DNA of 64,000 nt from Trichocoleus desertorum ATA4-8-CV12 (GTDB taxonomy: Bacteria > Cyanobacteriota > Cyanobacteriia > FACHB-46): assembly GCA_019358975.1 (NCBI GenBank), contig JAHHIL010000001.1:496001-560000 (forward strand), given 5' to 3'. Positions 17,279-26,201 of this stretch are shown here, piece by piece. The notes below the pieces were generated by a model. The model was not told the origin of the DNA, searched no databases, and saw only the letters and a list, made by a program, of their open reading frames with translations. How positions within the stretch are numbered: the first letter of the stretch is position 1; each line of letters begins with the position of its first letter. The position numbers and the translations under genes were made by a program.

Positions 17279-17354
17279 TAACCCCCAACCCCTTCCCTGC
17301 CAGGGAAGGGGAGCCAGATTCAAAGGATGTGCGGATATGCACGAGGCCAGGGGA
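17279..17354. repeat. Palindromic dispersed-type repeat (C-rich/G-rich hairpin)
   Basis: Contains the palindrome CCCCTTCCCT-GCC-AGGGAAGGGG preceded by CCTAACCCCCAA and followed about 30 bp later by CCAGGGGAGGGG. This C-rich/G-rich hairpin style resembles dispersed intergenic repeats of cyanobacterial genomes. It sits between the convergent ankyrin gene and purH, where it may also help end transcription. Confidence 0.7.
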
Positions 17355-17387
17355 GGGGAAGTAGAGGTAAGTGCTAGAAGTTGGTGC

Positions 17388-18950
17388 TTAGTGGAGGAAG
17401 TGGCGCACGCCTGTTAGTACCATGATGATGCCTAGTTCGTTAGCTGCTTGAATAGAATCCTGATCCCGCATACTGCCGCCTGGTTGAGCGATCGCCACAA
17501 TGCCAGCAGCGGCAGCGGTTCGCACGGAGTCATCGAAGGGGAAGAAGCCATCACTGGCTAGGGTCGCTCCTTGAACTTTTTCGCCTGCTTGCTCTAGGGC
17601 AATCTTGACGGAACCCACTCGGTTCATTTGGCCTGCCCCAACTCCTAATGTGGCGCGATCGCGTGTCACCACAATGGCGTTGGATTTGACGTGCTTACAG
17701 ACTTTCCAAGCAAATAGGAGTTCTTCTAACTGTTCATCGGTGGGTTTGCGTTCTGTCACCACTTGCCACTGAGCAGGATCTTCCACCGCATCATCTGACG
17801 CTTGGACTAAGAAGCCTCCAGCGATCGCTTTGACGTTATCTTTGGCACCGCTCCGCAAATCAGGCAGGGTTAGAACCCGAACTTTCGATTTAGCGCCCAG
17901 AATTTCCTGAGCTTCCACATCGCAACCTGGCGCAACTACGCATTCCAAGAAAGTTTTGGTTAGCTCGGTAGCAGTCGCCGCATCAATGGGTCGGTTCAGG
18001 GCCACAATGCCACCAAACGCAGAAGTGGAATCAGCATTGAAGGCTTTTTGATAGGCTTCCACCAGGCTGTTACCCAACGCAGTCCCACAAGGATTGTTGT
18101 GCTTAATAATGGTGGCAGCAGCAGGACTTTGAGCGTCGGCAAATTCGGCAATAATCCGCCGCGCCGCTTCTAGATCAACTAAGTTGTTGTAGCTCAGCTC
18201 TTTGCCTTGGAGTTTAGTTGCTGCGGCCCATCCGGTTGCAGTGGCTCCAGTTTGGTACCAAGCTGCGGGTTGGTGGGGGTTTTCTCCATAACGTAGCGGC
18301 TGCAACTGCTGGCCAGAGAGGGAGAATTGCTGGGGCAGATCCGCTGACTCACCCTGAACCGAACCCGATTGACTCAAATAAGTAGCGATCGCTTGGTCAT
18401 AAGCGGCGGTATGTCGGAAGGTCTGCAAAGCGCAAGCCCGACGGAATTCGAGAGACGCTTCGCCGTTGTTTTGGCGTAGCTCTTGTAGATAAGTATTGTA
18501 TTGAGCAGGAGCGCAGAGTACGGTCAGGTGCGCGTGGTTCTTAGCGGAGGCTCGCAACATGGCAGGCCCGCCAATATCAATCTGCTCGATCGCTTCGGCT
18601 AAAGTCACCCCTGGTTTCGCGATCGTTTGCTCGAACGCATAGAGATTCACCACCACCAGATCAATGGGGCGAATCTGGTGCGCCTCCAAGTCAGCTAAAT
18701 CTTGGGGCACATCTCGCCGTGCCAAAATGCCCCCATGAATTCTAGGTTGCAGTGTTTTTACCCGCCCACCCAAAATCTCCGGAAACCCGGTGTAATCTGA
18801 CACTTTAGTGACAGGTAGCCCAGCGTCTTTCAGTGCTTGAGCGGTACCCCCACTGCTGATTAGGTCAAACCCAAATTCTTCTACTAAGCTGCGAGCTAGG
18901 TCAATCAGACCTGTTTTATCCGATGTACTCAGCAGTGCTAGACGCGCCAT
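17388..18950 (-). CDS. purH: Bifunctional AICAR transformylase/IMP cyclohydrolase
   Basis: Catalyses the last two steps of IMP synthesis. The N-terminal MGS-like cyclohydrolase domain begins MARLALLSTSDKTGLIDLARSL and includes ISSGGTAQAL and GGRVKTLQPRIHGG; the C-terminal transformylase domain has the signature IIKHNNPCGTA and SDGFFPFDD. The ATG at 18950 has AGGGGAG about 11 bp upstream and gives the usual 520 residues; an upstream TTG would add nine. It is transcribed divergently from the esterase gene. Confidence 0.96.
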   Translation of the reverse strand: MARLALLSTSDKTGLIDLARSLVEEFGFDLISSGGTAQALKDAGLPVTKVSDYTGFPEILGGRVKTLQPRIHGGILARRDVPQDLADLEAHQIRPIDLVVVNLYAFEQTIAKPGVTLAEAIEQIDIGGPAMLRASAKNHAHLTVLCAPAQYNTYLQELRQNNGEASLEFRRACALQTFRHTAAYDQAIATYLSQSGSVQGESADLPQQFSLSGQQLQPLRYGENPHQPAAWYQTGATATGWAAATKLQGKELSYNNLVDLEAARRIIAEFADAQSPAAATIIKHNNPCGTALGNSLVEAYQKAFNADSTSAFGGIVALNRPIDAATATELTKTFLECVVAPGCDVEAQEILGAKSKVRVLTLPDLRSGAKDNVKAIAGGFLVQASDDAVEDPAQWQVVTERKPTDEQLEELLFAWKVCKHVKSNAIVVTRDRATLGVGAGQMNRVGSVKIALEQAGEKVQGATLASDGFFPFDDSVRTAAAAGIVAIAQPGGSMRDQDSIQAANELGIIMVLTGVRHFLH

Positions 18951-19085
18951 GACGCCGAAATCTCCCCTAGTGCACAAATAGTCAGAAAACTTGCCTTACT
19001 CAGGATAAAGGGAATTTGCACCGATGCGTAATTATGATGGTCAAGGCAGCGATCGCAATTTATCGCAATCTTAGAAGGAGCCGCT

Positions 19086-19751
19086 TTGAGTCTACAGGCC
19101 ATCTCGATTCCACCCACAACAGGTCAAGCTCCCGAAGGACTAGTTGTGGTGTTACACGGCTGGGGGGCAAATGCTCAAGATGTAGCATCTTTACTGCCTC
19201 TGCTGAACTTGCCCAATTATCAATTTCTCTGTCCGGATGGGCCGTTGCTTCATCCCTATAACCCATCTTCTGGGCGTATGTGGTATAGCTTTGGTCAAAC
19301 GCCAACCTTTCCAGTTGGGGCAGGGACTGGTCTGGAAGAAAGCCGCAAACTGCTCACCGATTGGCTCCAGTCTCTAGAAGCGAAGACAGGAGTCCCCCTA
19401 TCACGAACTGTTCTCGGTGGTTTCTCTCAAGGTGGGGCGATGACGTTGGATGTGGGGCTTAACTTGCCGCTGGCAGGTTTGGTTTCTCTGAGTGGTTATT
19501 GGCATCAATCGGCCCAACCCAAAAATGATCCCTTTCCACCTGTGTTTATGGCACATGGTTTAGAAGATACCGTAGTCCCTCTCAGTGCTGCACGAGATGC
19601 CAGAGATCGGCTATTGGCGCTGGGAGTCTCAGTGCAATACCAAGAATTCCAGATGGGGCATGATATTCGACCAGAAGTGTTGCAGCTCATGCGGACATTT
19701 GTGCTTCAAGTCCTGTCACAAAATCAGGCAAAAACTTCTTATAAAGTTTGA
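19086..19751 (+). CDS. Alpha/beta hydrolase, phospholipase/carboxylesterase family
   Basis: 221 residues. The nucleophile elbow is GFSQGG (Ser114); the Asp is in HGLEDTVV and the His in MGHDI, completing a Ser-Asp-His triad. LHGWGANAQDVASLL is the oxyanion strand. The family includes YpfH and acyl-protein thioesterase-like enzymes. The start is TTG, well supported by AGAAGGAG six bases upstream and by family length. The natural substrate is unknown. It shares a roughly 135-bp divergent promoter region with purH. Confidence 0.88.
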   Translation: MSLQAISIPPTTGQAPEGLVVVLHGWGANAQDVASLLPLLNLPNYQFLCPDGPLLHPYNPSSGRMWYSFGQTPTFPVGAGTGLEESRKLLTDWLQSLEAKTGVPLSRTVLGGFSQGGAMTLDVGLNLPLAGLVSLSGYWHQSAQPKNDPFPPVFMAHGLEDTVVPLSAARDARDRLLALGVSVQYQEFQMGHDIRPEVLQLMRTFVLQVLSQNQAKTSYKV

Positions 19752-19842
19752 CAGGGAAACTACTTGAACTCAGTAGTATAGAGGGGTAGTTGGATCAAGC
19801 CAATCGACTACATGTTGGTGCTGCTGATGGGAGGGGCGAGCT

Positions 19843-20055
19843 ATGACCACATTGAGTATTTCGAGCCAACAAATTGAAGCGTTGACTGAGTCTGATGTTG
19901 CAGATTTGGCAACACGTCTAGAGCAGGACAACTACACTAACCCGTTCGATGGGTTGAATGATTGGCATCTCCTCCGGGCGATCGCTTTTCAACGTCCTGA
20001 ATTAGTTGAACCTTACATGCACCTACTAGACCTAGAAGCTTACGACGAAGCCTAG
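19843..20055 (+). CDS. DUF2555 family small protein
   Basis: 70 residues; the core ALTESDVADLATRLEQD and the ending DWHLLRAIAFQRPELVEPYMHLLDLEAYDEA match DUF2555, a short cyanobacterial and plastid family. It is acidic and helical with no membrane segment; function is not known. It lies 91 bp after the esterase gene on the same strand and may or may not share its transcript. Confidence 0.8.
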   Translation: MTTLSISSQQIEALTESDVADLATRLEQDNYTNPFDGLNDWHLLRAIAFQRPELVEPYMHLLDLEAYDEA

Positions 20056-20085
20056 AATTGTGATTTAACTCAAATCCAAACCTCA

Positions 20086-20137
20086 CCCCGCCTATGGCAC
20101 CCCTCTCCTGCTAAGAGAGGGGATGGGGGAGAGGTCC
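20086..20137. repeat. Nested palindromic dispersed-type repeat
   Basis: An inner hairpin CCCCTCTC-CTGCTAA-GAGAGGGG lies inside an outer C-rich/G-rich pair (ACCTCACCCC with GGGGGAGAGGT). The style is the same as the repeat near 17.3 kb. It ends just before coaBC and overlaps an upstream in-frame ATG at 20123. Confidence 0.72.
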
Positions 20138-20155
20138 GCTCAAGTCAATCGCTTC

Positions 20156-21373
20156 ATGCTTCAAGGTAAACGAGTTTTAATCGGTATTAGTGGGGGCATT
20201 GCTGCTTACAAAATTTGTGAGGTGGTTTCTAGCCTCGCTAAAGCAGGTGCAGAAGTCAGGGTAATTGTGACGCAGTCGGCGCAGGCATTCGTTAGTCCCC
20301 TGACATTTGCCACGTTATCTCGTCATCCTGCCTATAATGATCAAGATTTTTGGCAACCAGTCCACGGTCGCCCCCTTCATATTGAGTTGGGGGAATGGGC
20401 TGAAGTGCTGCTATTGGCTCCCCTCACCGCCAACACTTTAGCTAAGTTGGTTTATGGGTTAGCAGACAATCTACTCACCAATACGGTTCTGGCTTCTACC
20501 TGCCCAGTCCTGCTAGCTCCAGCGATGAACACAGATATGTGGGAACAGCAGGCAGTTCAGCGAAATTGGCAGCAAGTTCAAGCTGACTCCCGCTATCACA
20601 CAGTTGGGCCAGGAGCAGGGCTGTTAGCTTGCGATCGCGTTGGGGCAGGCCGCATGGCAGAACCAGGGGAAATTTTGCCGCACTTGCTCTCCTTGTTGCA
20701 TACGCAAGGCCAACGAGATTTAGCTGGTAAGCAGATATTAATTAGCGCGGGTGGTACTCGTGAGCATCTTGATCCCGTTCGTTTTATTGGCAATCCTTCC
20801 ACTGGCAAAATGGGCTTGGCTTTAGCCCAGGCGGCACTCCATCGAGGTGCTCAGGTTACACTGGTGCATGCCCCTTTGCTTGGGGTTGGGGGAGGTTTTG
20901 CGGGAGTGCGATCGTTCCCAGTTGTTAGTGCTGAGGAAATGCGCCAAGCTTTGCTGGAATGCCTACCAGATGCAGATTGGATTGTGATGTCAGCCGCAGT
21001 AGCCGATGTCAAACCTGCTGAATATCACGCGGAAAAACTGCCAAAGCGATCGCTCCCGTCTACTCTACTGTTAGCTTCAGTTCCGGACATTGCCGCTGAA
21101 ATTGGCACCCTCAAACAACCGCACCAGCGTCTGATCGGTTTTGCAGCCCAAACCGGAGATATTATCACCCCTGCTTTAGATAAATTGCGGCGCAAGAAAC
21201 TAGATGCGATCGCGGCCAACCCGGTTGATCAACCGGATAGCGGTTTTGGCACAGATACCAATCAAGCAGTGTTGCTGGATGTCAACGGTCGTCGAGTTCC
21301 CGTTCCCCAGTGCAGCAAGTTGGAAATGGCTCACCGTCTATTCGACTTCGTACAAACAATGCCGTCTGCCTAA
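20156..21373 (+). CDS. coaBC: Bifunctional phosphopantothenoylcysteine decarboxylase/phosphopantothenate-cysteine ligase
   Basis: Two steps of coenzyme A synthesis. The N-terminal CoaC flavoprotein half has [16 protein letters not shown], the active-site His region [11 protein letters not shown], and APAMNTDMW (PxMNxxMW motif). The C-terminal CoaB half has [24 protein letters not shown] and [11 protein letters not shown]. The in-frame ATG at 20123 would add 11 residues encoded by the palindromic repeat; the start at 20156 matches the family N-terminus and is preferred, though its ribosome site is weak. Confidence 0.93.
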   Translation: MLQGKRVLIGISGGIAAYKICEVVSSLAKAGAEVRVIVTQSAQAFVSPLTFATLSRHPAYNDQDFWQPVHGRPLHIELGEWAEVLLLAPLTANTLAKLVYGLADNLLTNTVLASTCPVLLAPAMNTDMWEQQAVQRNWQQVQADSRYHTVGPGAGLLACDRVGAGRMAEPGEILPHLLSLLHTQGQRDLAGKQILISAGGTREHLDPVRFIGNPSTGKMGLALAQAALHRGAQVTLVHAPLLGVGGGFAGVRSFPVVSAEEMRQALLECLPDADWIVMSAAVADVKPAEYHAEKLPKRSLPSTLLLASVPDIAAEIGTLKQPHQRLIGFAAQTGDIITPALDKLRRKKLDAIAANPVDQPDSGFGTDTNQAVLLDVNGRRVPVPQCSKLEMAHRLFDFVQTMPSA

Positions 21374-21477
21374 AACTACTCTCCACTAAAAACTACATCC
21401 GCAACAGTCAGCTTGGTTGTGGATTCAGATTATTATCTTCTCTGGTCTGGTGTGATTTAGAAAAGATGGAAGCTCGT

Positions 21478-22395
21478 ATGAAAACTGGTTTGGTTGGTTT
21501 ATGCCTTTTGTTACTGCCCCTAGTGGCTTGCTCACCCCAGACCAACTCGACAACATCCACACCGAATGCGACTAGTAAGGTGCAGCCGTTAATAGCAGGG
21601 GCCATCCCAGATCAAGATCCAGAGAAGTTACAACGGCTGTATGGCAAGCTAGCAGATTACTTAACTAAAGAGCTAAGTGTCCCCGTCCAATACAAGCCTG
21701 TGACCGATTACACCGCAGCCGTAACCGCTTTTAAGGTGGGTGATTTAGACCTGGTTTGGTTTGGGGGGCTGACAGGGGTCCAAGCTCGCTTACAAGTGCC
21801 AGGGGCGGAAGCGATCGCCCAACGCGACATTGACGAAAAGTTTCACAGCATCTTTATTGCCAATAAATCCAGCGGTCTAACTCCCATTCAAGACGAAAAG
21901 GGCTTAACAGCGTTGAAGGGGCACACGTTCACCTTTGGTAGTGAATCTTCCACGTCGGGGCGATTGATGCCGCAATATTTCCTCCAGCAAGCTGGCATCA
22001 CTCTAAATGACTTCCAAGGCCAACCAGGGTTTTCTAGCTCTCACGATGCCACGATCAAATTGGTAGAGGCGGGAACTTACGACGCTGGCGTGTTGAATGA
22101 GCAAGTCTGGCGCGATCGCGTTAAGGCGGGAGAAGTCAATCTAGATAAGGTTGTGGTGTTGTGGCAAACCCCTACTTACTACGACTATCACTGGGTGGTG
22201 AATCCCCAGGTCAAGCAGCGTTATGGCGAGGACTTTCCGCAGAAGGTGCAAGCAGCTTTGTTGAAGCTAGATTCCAAGGTGCCAGAGCAAAAGGAAATTT
22301 TGGATTTGTTCGGGGCGCAGAAGTTTATTGCCACTCAAAACGGTAACTACGCCAAAATTGAAGCCGTGGGTCGTGAGATTGGCAAGATTAGATGA
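21478..22395 (+). CDS. PhnD-type ABC transporter binding lipoprotein, phosphonate or putative selenate
   Basis: From the ATG at 21478 (GGAAG five bases upstream) the signal MKTGLVGLCLLLLPLVAC is a lipoprotein signal with lipobox LVAC. The mature protein has IPDQDPEKLQRLYGKLADYL, PVTDYTAAVTAFKVGDLDLVWFGG, FTFGSESSTSGRLMPQYF and SSSHDATIKLVEAG. These match the PhnD superfamily, closest in my recollection to the branch annotated as putative selenate binding proteins. The stop overlaps the ATPase start as ATGA. The substrate is unproven; neither C-P lyase nor selenium genes are nearby. Confidence 0.8.
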   Translation: MKTGLVGLCLLLLPLVACSPQTNSTTSTPNATSKVQPLIAGAIPDQDPEKLQRLYGKLADYLTKELSVPVQYKPVTDYTAAVTAFKVGDLDLVWFGGLTGVQARLQVPGAEAIAQRDIDEKFHSIFIANKSSGLTPIQDEKGLTALKGHTFTFGSESSTSGRLMPQYFLQQAGITLNDFQGQPGFSSSHDATIKLVEAGTYDAGVLNEQVWRDRVKAGEVNLDKVVVLWQTPTYYDYHWVVNPQVKQRYGEDFPQKVQAALLKLDSKVPEQKEILDLFGAQKFIATQNGNYAKIEAVGREIGKIR

Positions 22396-23153
22396 GTGTG
22401 GCTGTCCCGATTTTGGAGTTGAAACAAGTTAGCCAATGGTTTGGTGCGTTTCCTGCCTTGGCTGACATCAACTTGCAAATTCAAACGGGAGAGCGGGTGG
22501 CTCTGGTTGGCCCTAGTGGGGCGGGCAAAAGTACCTTAATCAGCTTGCTCAATGGCACCCTGTTTCCTAGCCAAGGGGAAGTTTGGGCGATTGGTCGCAA
22601 TTTAGCTACACTTCCCCCTCGTACTTTGCGCCGAGTGCAGCAACAGATTGGCACTGTCTATCAACAGTTTCATCTGGTTGATAATCTGCGAGTGGTACAT
22701 AACGTCAACGCAGGACATTTAGGCCACTGGTCTTGGTTGAAGGCAGCAATTTCTCTCCTCTGGCCTCTGGAAGTGAAAGGTGCTGCGAAAGCTTTAACTC
22801 AAGTTGGCATTCCCGAAAAGCTTTACGATCGCACCGACCAACTTTCTGGCGGGCAACAACAACGTGTCGCTTTAGCCCGTGTCTTGGTGCAAGATCCAGC
22901 GGTGATTTTGGCGGATGAGCCGATCGCTAGCCTCGACCCAGAGCGCAGTCGAGAAATCATGGATTTGTTGCGCCATCTCAGCCAAAGCACAGGCAAAACC
23001 CTAGTGATGAGCTTGCACTCGATTGAGCTGGCTCAGAGCCACTGCGATCGCATCATTGGCTTGAGACAAGGCCGCATGATTTTTGATGCCCCTGCAACCA
23101 CTATCTCCCCTGCCATGATTGCGGCGTTATACCGAATTGAGCCATTAAATTAA
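22392..23153 (+). CDS. ABC transporter ATP-binding protein, PhnC type
   Basis: 253 residues with Walker A GPSGAGKST, Q-loop region IGTVYQQFHLV, signature LSGGQQQRVALARVL, Walker B VILADEP and H-loop MSLHSIELA. The sequence follows PhnC-type ATPases, including the insertion VNAGHLGHWSWLKA typical of that group. It overlaps the binding-protein gene by 4 bp and precedes the permease by 7 bp, so the three form an importer operon. Confidence 0.88.
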   Translation: MSVAVPILELKQVSQWFGAFPALADINLQIQTGERVALVGPSGAGKSTLISLLNGTLFPSQGEVWAIGRNLATLPPRTLRRVQQQIGTVYQQFHLVDNLRVVHNVNAGHLGHWSWLKAAISLLWPLEVKGAAKALTQVGIPEKLYDRTDQLSGGQQQRVALARVLVQDPAVILADEPIASLDPERSREIMDLLRHLSQSTGKTLVMSLHSIELAQSHCDRIIGLRQGRMIFDAPATTISPAMIAALYRIEPLN

Positions 23154-23160
23154 GCTTGCT

Positions 23161-24939
23161 GTGCTGCCTAGTCGCGATCGCTCCTCTAAAGCCTCTACAA
23201 ACTTACCTCCTCGCCCCTCGCTTCTAAATCAACAAACACTGTGGGGGGTGATCTGTCTTGCCGCGATCGCTTGGTCTGTGCAGCAAACTGGCATTTTTAG
23301 TCGCAGTCTGTTTAATCCAGATGGTTGGGCTTTGGTAAAGCGTTTTCTCGCAGCCAGCCTACACCCGGATCTCAGTCCAGAATTTCTTTGGCTCACCTGG
23401 CGCTCGACACTGACAACCCTGGCTTATGCAGTTTGTGGGACAAGCCTCAGTGTGGTGGTTGGTGTAATAGGAGGTGTCCTGGCTTCTGAGGTTTGGTGGC
23501 AATCCGTTTTTCCCTCTAAGCGTCAGACAGTTCAATTCCAGTTCTGGCGCAAAAAATTGCACCGAGTATCATTCCCCCAGGGCGATCGCTGGCCTTGGCT
23601 CAGTATTAGAGCCGCTTTATCAGTGCCACGGGCGATTCATGAAATTATTTGGGGACTGTTTTTCGTCAACATTTTCGGTTTAGACCCGCTCACAGCCGTT
23701 CTCGCGATCGCCATTCCCTTTGGGGCAATTACCGCCAAAGTCTTCTCCGAAATTCTGGATGAAACGCCGCGTCAACCCCTGTTAGCGCTTCTGAACAGTG
23801 GAGTTGCACCGCTGTCAGCATTGACTTATGGCTTGATTCCTCAAGCGTTTCCCAATCTACTCTCCTATACGTTTTACCGCTTTGAATGCTCGATTCGTTC
23901 TGCGGCTGTGCTAGGAATTATTGGCGCTGGCGGTCTAGGCTACCAAATCCTACTGAGTCTGCAATCGCTGCGCTACGAGCAATTGTGGACATTATTCTTC
24001 GCTCTGTTTCTGCTCAATGGCTCGATTGACTTTTGGAGTGCTCTCCTGCGCCACCGCTTAGGTTTAGCGAATCGGCTTGATCTCAATACTCTTAATTTGG
24101 CTCAACGCCCTTCTCTCCACCAGCATGCTCCAGTAGTAGTCGGTTCTTGGTTGGGCGTAGCGCTGTTGCTACCGTTTTCGTTTTGGTATGTCCAAGCCGA
24201 TGTGAGTAAGCTGTGGCAACCTCGGACTCTGCAACTTCTGAGTGACGTGTCTCGGACTGCTTGGCCACCTCACTTAACTGGCATTTCTGTCACTCAGCTC
24301 TGGGAACTAGCAACGCAAACTTTAGCCATGTCGATCTTGGCAATGGCGATCGCTGGAGTTGGTGGTATCTTACTTTCCTTCCCAGCCGCTCATAACTTCT
24401 TTTTGCCCGGTGGCTTGCTCAATCCCAGCAAAACCAGTCAAGCCGCCAAATTCTGGAGTACCGCTGGTTTATTACTCACTCGCTTCTGCTTGCTCGTTAG
24501 TCGAGCCATTCCAGCTCCCATTTGGGCTTTGATGTGGCTGTTTATCTTGTTTCCTGGCATTCTTCCAGGTGCGATCGCTCTCGGCCTACACAATCTGGGT
24601 ATCTTGGGCCGATTGATGGCTGAGGTGACAGAAAATTTGGATGAGCGTCCCTTAAAAGCGCTCAAAGCTCAAGGTGCCGCAGCCACTCCAATCTTTTTAT
24701 ATGGGGTTTTGCCGCCCACCCTGCCTCGCTTTGTCGCTTATATCCTGTATCGCTGGGAAGTCTGTATCCGAGAAACTGTGATTGTGGGCTTGGTGGGCGC
24801 AGGCGGCCTCGGTCGATTACTAACAGAACAACTCAGCAGCTTCGATTATCCAGGATTACTAGTTACGTTGAGTTGCTTTATTGGCCTAACCTTCCTGGTT
24901 GATTTAATTAGCGCCACCCTCCGCAAAGCTCTGCGTTAG
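23161..24939 (+). CDS. Fused double permease of PhnE-type ABC importer
   Basis: 592 residues, about twice the usual PhnE length. Two permease domains are joined in one chain: each has an EAA-like cytoplasmic loop ending in a shared motif (first YTFYRFECSIRSAAVLGIIGAGGLGYQI, about 240-265; second YILYRWEVCIRETVIVGLVGAGGLGRLL, about 525-555). The start is GTG, 7 bp after the ATPase stop. A single fused chain would replace the homodimer of the usual importer. Confidence 0.85.
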   Translation: MLPSRDRSSKASTNLPPRPSLLNQQTLWGVICLAAIAWSVQQTGIFSRSLFNPDGWALVKRFLAASLHPDLSPEFLWLTWRSTLTTLAYAVCGTSLSVVVGVIGGVLASEVWWQSVFPSKRQTVQFQFWRKKLHRVSFPQGDRWPWLSIRAALSVPRAIHEIIWGLFFVNIFGLDPLTAVLAIAIPFGAITAKVFSEILDETPRQPLLALLNSGVAPLSALTYGLIPQAFPNLLSYTFYRFECSIRSAAVLGIIGAGGLGYQILLSLQSLRYEQLWTLFFALFLLNGSIDFWSALLRHRLGLANRLDLNTLNLAQRPSLHQHAPVVVGSWLGVALLLPFSFWYVQADVSKLWQPRTLQLLSDVSRTAWPPHLTGISVTQLWELATQTLAMSILAMAIAGVGGILLSFPAAHNFFLPGGLLNPSKTSQAAKFWSTAGLLLTRFCLLVSRAIPAPIWALMWLFILFPGILPGAIALGLHNLGILGRLMAEVTENLDERPLKALKAQGAAATPIFLYGVLPPTLPRFVAYILYRWEVCIRETVIVGLVGAGGLGRLLTEQLSSFDYPGLLVTLSCFIGLTFLVDLISATLRKALR

Positions 24940-25476
24940 GCTCTGTGACAGGTTGGTTGGGGCTAAAGAATAGTAAATTGAATCTTAGATTAATTAATTT
25001 TAGAAATTGACTAGACAAGTCCAAACAAATTGTCTAAGATGTTTTATTGTCGCCAAAAAACCGGGCTAACAAATTCTCCCCAGAATTCTAGATAAAGCGA
25101 AAGCTTTGCTGTCTTTGCCTTAGAGTTGATAACTCAAGCGAAGAAACGTGGTTTCTGGGTCGGTTAATCGAGAGTTGAGGTTAAGCTGACATTGGCTGAA
25201 GCAAAGCGTGTTAACATGAGCTTCGGGCAATAGCTTGATTTGTGCCCTATGGATACTGAGCTATTTTGCTTAAGTCCCGGCGAAAGTAGGCAGCGTCGAA
25301 CCATCATCGGTTTGGCATTGAACAAAGCTAGCCTCAAGTATTGCAGGACTTCCAAGAGAAAGATTCTGTTCATTCAGGTTCAACTCTTGGCTGGTCTCTG
25401 ACTAAGGTTCATCGGAGTTATGAATCATTTTTGATTCAGCTCCTTTGTAGTGTGTACAAAAGGGAGACCAGTTGCT
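24940..25476. other. 537-bp region between the ABC importer and rplC, holding the ribosomal operon leader
   Basis: No coding ORF with family character was seen. It holds an inverted repeat TAGACAA/TTGTCTA, a small hairpin AGAAAC-GTG-GTTTCT and, near the end, the rplC leader structure listed separately. The start of the ribosomal transcript must lie here, but no hexamer pair of good quality was found by eye. Confidence 0.5.
25391..25471 (+). promoter_or_regulatory. Candidate rplC leader structure that hides the Shine-Dalgarno sequence
   Basis: CTGGTCTC (25391-25398) is perfectly complementary to GAGACCAG (25464-25471), which overlaps the AGGGAGA ribosome site of rplC (25461-25467). Inside this outer pair is a second hairpin (25414-25443): GGAG/CTCC plus TGAATCA-TTTT-TGATTCA. 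Opening the outer stem would free the ribosome site. Autoregulation of the E. coli S10 operon by L4 through its leader is established; use of this fold for the same purpose is inference. Confidence 0.5.
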
Positions 25477-26118
25477 GTGTCTGTGGGTATTCTCGGCACC
25501 AAACTTGGCATGACTCAAATTTTCGACGAAACAGGTAAAGCAATTCCTGTGACTGTCGTTCAAGCGGGTCCATGCTCTATTACGCAGATTAAAACAGCCT
25601 CAACCGATGGCTACTCTGCTATTCAGGTCGGCTTTGGCGAAGTGAGCCAAAAAGCGCTAAATAGACCTGAACTAGGCCACTTGGCTAAATCAAATGCTGC
25701 GCCGCTACGCCATCTACAGGAGTATCGGTTAGACAGCACCAGTGAATTTGAGCTGGGTCAGCAAATCAATGCTGATATTTTCTCGGCTGGTCAAATTGTT
25801 GATGTGATTGGCACCAGCATTGGCCGTGGCTTCGCTGGCTATCAAAAGCGTCACAACTTTGCTCGTGGTCCTATGGCCCACGGTTCTAAAAACCACCGCG
25901 CACCGGGTTCTACCGGAGCTGGTACTACGCCAGGACGCGTTTATCCAGGAAAGCGGATGGCTGGGCGTTTGGGTGGCTCGCAAGTCACGATTCGTAAATT
26001 GACAGTGGTTCGCGTAGATGCTGAGCGCAATCTACTGCTGATCCAAGGGGCGGTTCCTGGTAAGCCGGGTGCGTTGCTGAGCATCGTTCCTGCTAAGCAA
26101 GTAGGTCGTTCAAAGTAA
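25477..26118 (+). CDS. rplC: 50S ribosomal protein L3
   Basis: 213 residues from GTG at 25477: [30 protein letters not shown] is the L3 N-terminus, and [50 protein letters not shown] is the conserved core loop reaching toward the peptidyl transferase centre. An upstream in-frame GTG (25450) lies before the ribosome site AGGGAGA and is rejected. This is the first gene of the ribosomal cluster. Confidence 0.97.
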   Translation: MSVGILGTKLGMTQIFDETGKAIPVTVVQAGPCSITQIKTASTDGYSAIQVGFGEVSQKALNRPELGHLAKSNAAPLRHLQEYRLDSTSEFELGQQINADIFSAGQIVDVIGTSIGRGFAGYQKRHNFARGPMAHGSKNHRAPGSTGAGTTPGRVYPGKRMAGRLGGSQVTIRKLTVVRVDAERNLLLIQGAVPGKPGALLSIVPAKQVGRSK

Positions 26119-26201
26119 AAGCTCTGTAGGCGTTATGCTGGCTGACTTTGCTCGCAGGCCATCGCAGACAAGAGGCTACAGGACAGGGATTAAAGAGAGA
26201 T

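Noticed and set aside
17279-20137. A CRISPR array based on the repeated C-rich palindromes
   Set aside because: There are only two unlike copies, no regular spacing and no cas gene.
25450-25476. Upstream GTG start of rplC
   Set aside because: It lies before the ribosome site and adds residues absent from the L3 family.
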